From Pseudomonas sp. (GTDB taxonomy: Bacteria; Pseudomonadota; Gammaproteobacteria; Pseudomonadales; Pseudomonadaceae): DNA of 7,108 bases. The position numbers and the translations under genes were made by a program. A model generated the notes under the pieces. The model was given only the letters and a program-made list of their open reading frames with translations, did not search any database and was not told the origin of the DNA. Location: the NCBI GenBank assembly GCA_003527165.1, contig DPSI01000388.1:1-7108 (forward strand), given 5' to 3'. Shown in pieces: positions 5,435 to 7,108 of the stretch (the first letter of the stretch is position 1; each line of letters opens with the position of its first letter).

Positions 5435-6010
5435 ATGAATATGAACAGAAAACTCCTCTTCGCTTCCACGCTATTGCTCAGCCCGGCTTTGGCTTTCGCC
5501 CATCCCGGTCACGATCACGCAGGTCTCATGTCCGGCATCGCCCACCCGATCTTCGGTCTCGATCATCTGCTGGCAATGGTCGCCGTCGGCCTCTGGGCCG
5601 CGCAGCAAACAGGAAAGGCATGCTGGGCGCTGCCGCTAACTTTCGTCGCGACCATGCTGATCGGCGGCCTGCTCGGCTTTTCAGGCATCGAACTGCCGCT
5701 GATGGAAACCGGTATTGCCGGCTCGGTGCTGGCGCTCGGGCTGCTGGTGGCATTGGCGGTGCGCCCCCCGCTGACCGTTGCGGCCGGCCTGACTGCGCTA
5801 TTCGCCCTCAGCCACGGCGTGGCGCATGGTCTGGAATTACCCGCACTGTCCAGCCCGTGGGGCTACGCCGCGGGCTTCCTGATCGCCACCGCGACGCTTC
5901 ATGGCGTCGGTTATTTGCTGGTTCGTCATCTACCGGTCGCCGCTGCGCCGCTGGTTCGGCTGGCTGGCGCTGCTTCTGCCGTGACCGGCGCCTGGCTGCT
6001 TGCCGGCTGA
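5435..6010 (+). CDS. hupE: HupE/UreJ-family nickel permease
   Basis: This 191-residue inner-membrane protein belongs to the HupE/UreJ family, whose members take up nickel (or cobalt) for urease or hydrogenase. A signal peptide (residues 1-22, h-region LLFASTLLLSPALAFA) precedes the expected mature N-terminus HPGHDHAG (23-30), whose histidines are a likely periplasmic metal site. The family signature HPIFGLDHLLAM (37-48) is intact, and further histidines lie in membrane segments (SHGVAHGLE near 125-133, LHGVGY near 154-159). Five to six more membrane helices fill the rest. The ATG at 5435 has GAGG (5422-5425) 9 nt before it; a second ATG at 5441 is less well placed. It lies 173 bp after ureG with a REP pair between them, so it may be read from the urease promoter or separately. 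With no hydrogenase genes in view, a urease role (ureJ) is more likely than a hydrogenase role. Confidence 0.92.
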   Translation: MNMNRKLLFASTLLLSPALAFAHPGHDHAGLMSGIAHPIFGLDHLLAMVAVGLWAAQQTGKACWALPLTFVATMLIGGLLGFSGIELPLMETGIAGSVLALGLLVALAVRPPLTVAAGLTALFALSHGVAHGLELPALSSPWGYAAGFLIATATLHGVGYLLVRHLPVAAAPLVRLAGAASAVTGAWLLAG

Positions 6011-6071
6011 CCTTACCCACATAAAAAAACAGGGAACCTACACGCTCCGACGACCCCAAAAATGAGTAGTG

Positions 6072-6105
6072 CTGCCGGCATCCTCGCATTTGCGATCGCC
6101 GGCAG
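6072..6105 (+). other. Stem-loop between hupE and the dehydrogenase operon
   Basis: CTGCCGGC (6072-6079) pairs perfectly with GCCGGCAG (6098-6105), and an inner TCGC-ATTT-GCGA stem extends it. No T-run follows on the plus strand, so it is not a standard intrinsic terminator for hupE. It ends 19 nt before the AGGAG ribosome-binding site of the next gene and could act on that leader or as an mRNA-stabilising 3' end. The rest of the 125-bp spacer shows an A-rich patch (6021-6030) and no convincing promoter. Confidence 0.45.
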
Positions 6106-6135
6106 TGGTCGCTCACCGGGTTCTAGGAGTGCAGC

Positions 6136-6504
6136 ATGTCCTCTTCCTCATCCGCCCATGGCGTTGGCTACTGGGCCTTGAAAGCCTTCGCCGTCATCGT
6201 GGCATTGTTCGGCCTCGCCCTTGCCGCGGGCGGCGTCTGGCTTATCTCGCTCGGCGGCTCCTGGTATTACCTGATTGCGGGCGTCGGCATGCTGGTTTCC
6301 GGCGTACTGCTATTCATGCGCCGCATCACCGGCGTTTGGCTGTACTGGCTGGTGTTCATCGGCACCGTGATCTGGGCCTTCTGGGAAGTGGGCTTCGAAC
6401 CCTGGTCGCTGATGCCGCGCCTAGCGGCACTGACGGTGATCGCTCTGCTCACCCTCGCCTTCATTCCCGTGCTGCGGCATCGCCGCCTGGAGGCCCGCAC
6501 ATGA
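6136..6504 (+). CDS. Membrane-anchor subunit like the N-terminal domain of membrane-bound glucose/quinate dehydrogenases
   Basis: This 122-residue protein has four predicted membrane helices (about 16-38, 42-61, 65-84, 93-114). It matches the N-terminal membrane domain of single-chain PQQ-dependent glucose/quinate dehydrogenases, especially the stretch from GVWLYWLVFIGTVIW to WEVGFEPWSLMPRL (66-95), which is diagnostic of that domain. In those enzymes the domain anchors the catalytic part on the periplasmic face and passes electrons to ubiquinone. Here it ends after helix 4 and is a separate gene whose TGA overlaps the ATG of the PQQ-domain gene (ATGA, 6501-6504). The ATG at 6136 has AGGAG (6125-6129) 6 nt upstream. 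The usual fifth helix is missing, and its place is taken by the signal peptide of the next gene. The role as anchor and quinone site is inferred from family. Confidence 0.8.
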   Translation: MSSSSSAHGVGYWALKAFAVIVALFGLALAAGGVWLISLGGSWYYLIAGVGMLVSGVLLFMRRITGVWLYWLVFIGTVIWAFWEVGFEPWSLMPRLAALTVIALLTLAFIPVLRHRRLEART

Positions 6505-7108
6505 ACTTACGCACTCGTCTCGTCTGCCTAATCGCATGTTGCTGGCTCCCGCTGGCGGGCGCCCAGCCCGCGCCGGAACAGTCCGGCCCAGGCCAACAGC
6601 AAACGGTCGTGCCCGGCCAGGATCCGGATCTCGAACGCCCAAGTCCTGCTGCCGAAGGTGACGCACCGGACCAAGCCGACTGGGTCGCCTATGGCCGCAC
6701 CAATGCCGCGACACGGTATTCGCCGCTCGAGCAGATCAATCGCCAGAACGTCGATCAGCTGACGCCCGCCTGGGTCTACCGGACCGGCGACATGCCGCCC
6801 GAATCGGTGGACGACAAGTGGGCACCGGAGAACACACCGCTGAAGGTCGGCACCTCGCTGTACATCTGCACGCCGATGAACATCCTGATCGCGCTTGATG
6901 CTGCCAGCGGTCGGGAGCGTTGGCGCTACGACCCCGAGGTGACGACAGATAGCATTCCCTATTCGGCGAGCTGCCGCGGCGTGGCCTACTACGAGATGCC
7001 GGACGCCCCGGAGAGCGCCCAGTGCAAACGCCGCGTGATCGAAGGCACGCTCGTCGCCCGACTGGTCGCGGTGGATGCCGAGACCGGCCAGCCGTGCGCC
7101 GACTTCGG
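6501..7108 (+). CDS. PQQ-dependent membrane-type dehydrogenase, separately secreted catalytic domain (3' end beyond window)
   Basis: The visible 202 residues begin a periplasmic quinoprotein dehydrogenase of the glucose/quinate/shikimate type. A short signal peptide (R4, R6, h-region to about 20) has a likely type I cleavage after AGA (residues 19-21). An LIAC lipobox-like string at 10-13 stands too close to the start to be convincing. A Pro/Gln/Gly-rich linker (22-58) follows, then the first propeller blades: WVAYGRTNAATRYSPLEQIN (61-80), W107-APENTPLKVGTSLYICTP (108-125), ALDAASGRERWRYDP (131-145), SCRGVAYYE (157-165) and RLVAVDAETGQPCADF (187-202). These are family landmarks. The ATG at 6501 has GGAGG (6489-6493) 7 nt before it and overlaps the anchor gene, so the two are coupled. 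Some residues near the active site differ from E. coli glucose dehydrogenase, so the substrate is uncertain. Confidence 0.9.
   Translation, partial: MNLRTRLVCLIACCWLPLAGAQPAPEQSGPGQQQTVVPGQDPDLERPSPAAEGDAPDQADWVAYGRTNAATRYSPLEQINRQNVDQLTPAWVYRTGDMPPESVDDKWAPENTPLKVGTSLYICTPMNILIALDAASGRERWRYDPEVTTDSIPYSASCRGVAYYEMPDAPESAQCKRRVIEGTLVARLVAVDAETGQPCADF

Noticed and set aside
5161..6024. Plus-strand open frame of 287 codons overlapping ureG, the REP pair and hupE
   Set aside because: It is extremely Arg/Ser/Pro-rich, runs through a REP repeat, and overlaps two clear genes in another frame.
6528..6539. Lipobox LIAC in the PQQ dehydrogenase, suggesting a lipoprotein
   Set aside because: The cysteine is at residue 13 with only about four hydrophobic residues before it, which is too short for a lipoprotein signal; the AGA cleavage site at residue 21 is more credible.

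Overview
The window is GC-rich and looks like chromosomal DNA of a Pseudomonas-group gammaproteobacterium, Stutzerimonas/P. stutzeri-like or close. This is an inference. It rests on the strong resemblance, from memory, of the oxaloacetate decarboxylase, UreE, UreF and UreG to Pseudomonas proteins, on a REP-type inverted repeat with GTAG feet, and on a Pseudomonas-like layout in which ureEFG is separate from the urease structural genes.

Layout. The left third (1-2359) is on the minus strand and reads, in transcription order, an EamA/DMT-family permease (TTG start), an oxaloacetate decarboxylase of the isocitrate lyase/PEP mutase superfamily, and the N-terminal part of an MFS drug:H+ antiporter-like protein cut by the left edge. 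A 364-bp divergent spacer (2360-2723) holds a candidate promoter for the permease, with a perfect 14-bp palindrome at its expected transcription start, and two mutually exclusive hairpins ahead of a GNAT acetyltransferase gene. From 2724 on, everything is on the plus strand: GNAT, then ureE-ureF-ureG (urease nickel metallochaperones), a REP pair, hupE/ureJ (nickel permease family), a small four-helix membrane protein, and the 5' part of a periplasmic PQQ-dependent dehydrogenase cut by the right edge.

How the genes work together. UreE delivers nickel and, with UreF and UreG (GTPase), activates apo-urease. UreD/H and UreABC are not in the window and must lie elsewhere. HupE/UreJ probably supplies nickel. 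The spacer before ureE holds a near-consensus sigma-54 promoter (3337-3352) and an upstream inverted repeat matching an NtrC-type site (3229-3243), so the operon is probably under nitrogen (Ntr) control. The last two genes overlap by 4 nt and together look like a split membrane-bound glucose/quinate-type quinoprotein dehydrogenase: one gene is the quinone-facing membrane anchor, the other a separately secreted catalytic domain.

The two most interesting points are the split quinoprotein dehydrogenase with altered active-site-region residues and the unlabelled sigma-54/NtrC control region of the urease accessory operon. No tRNA, rRNA, insertion sequence or CRISPR array was seen.
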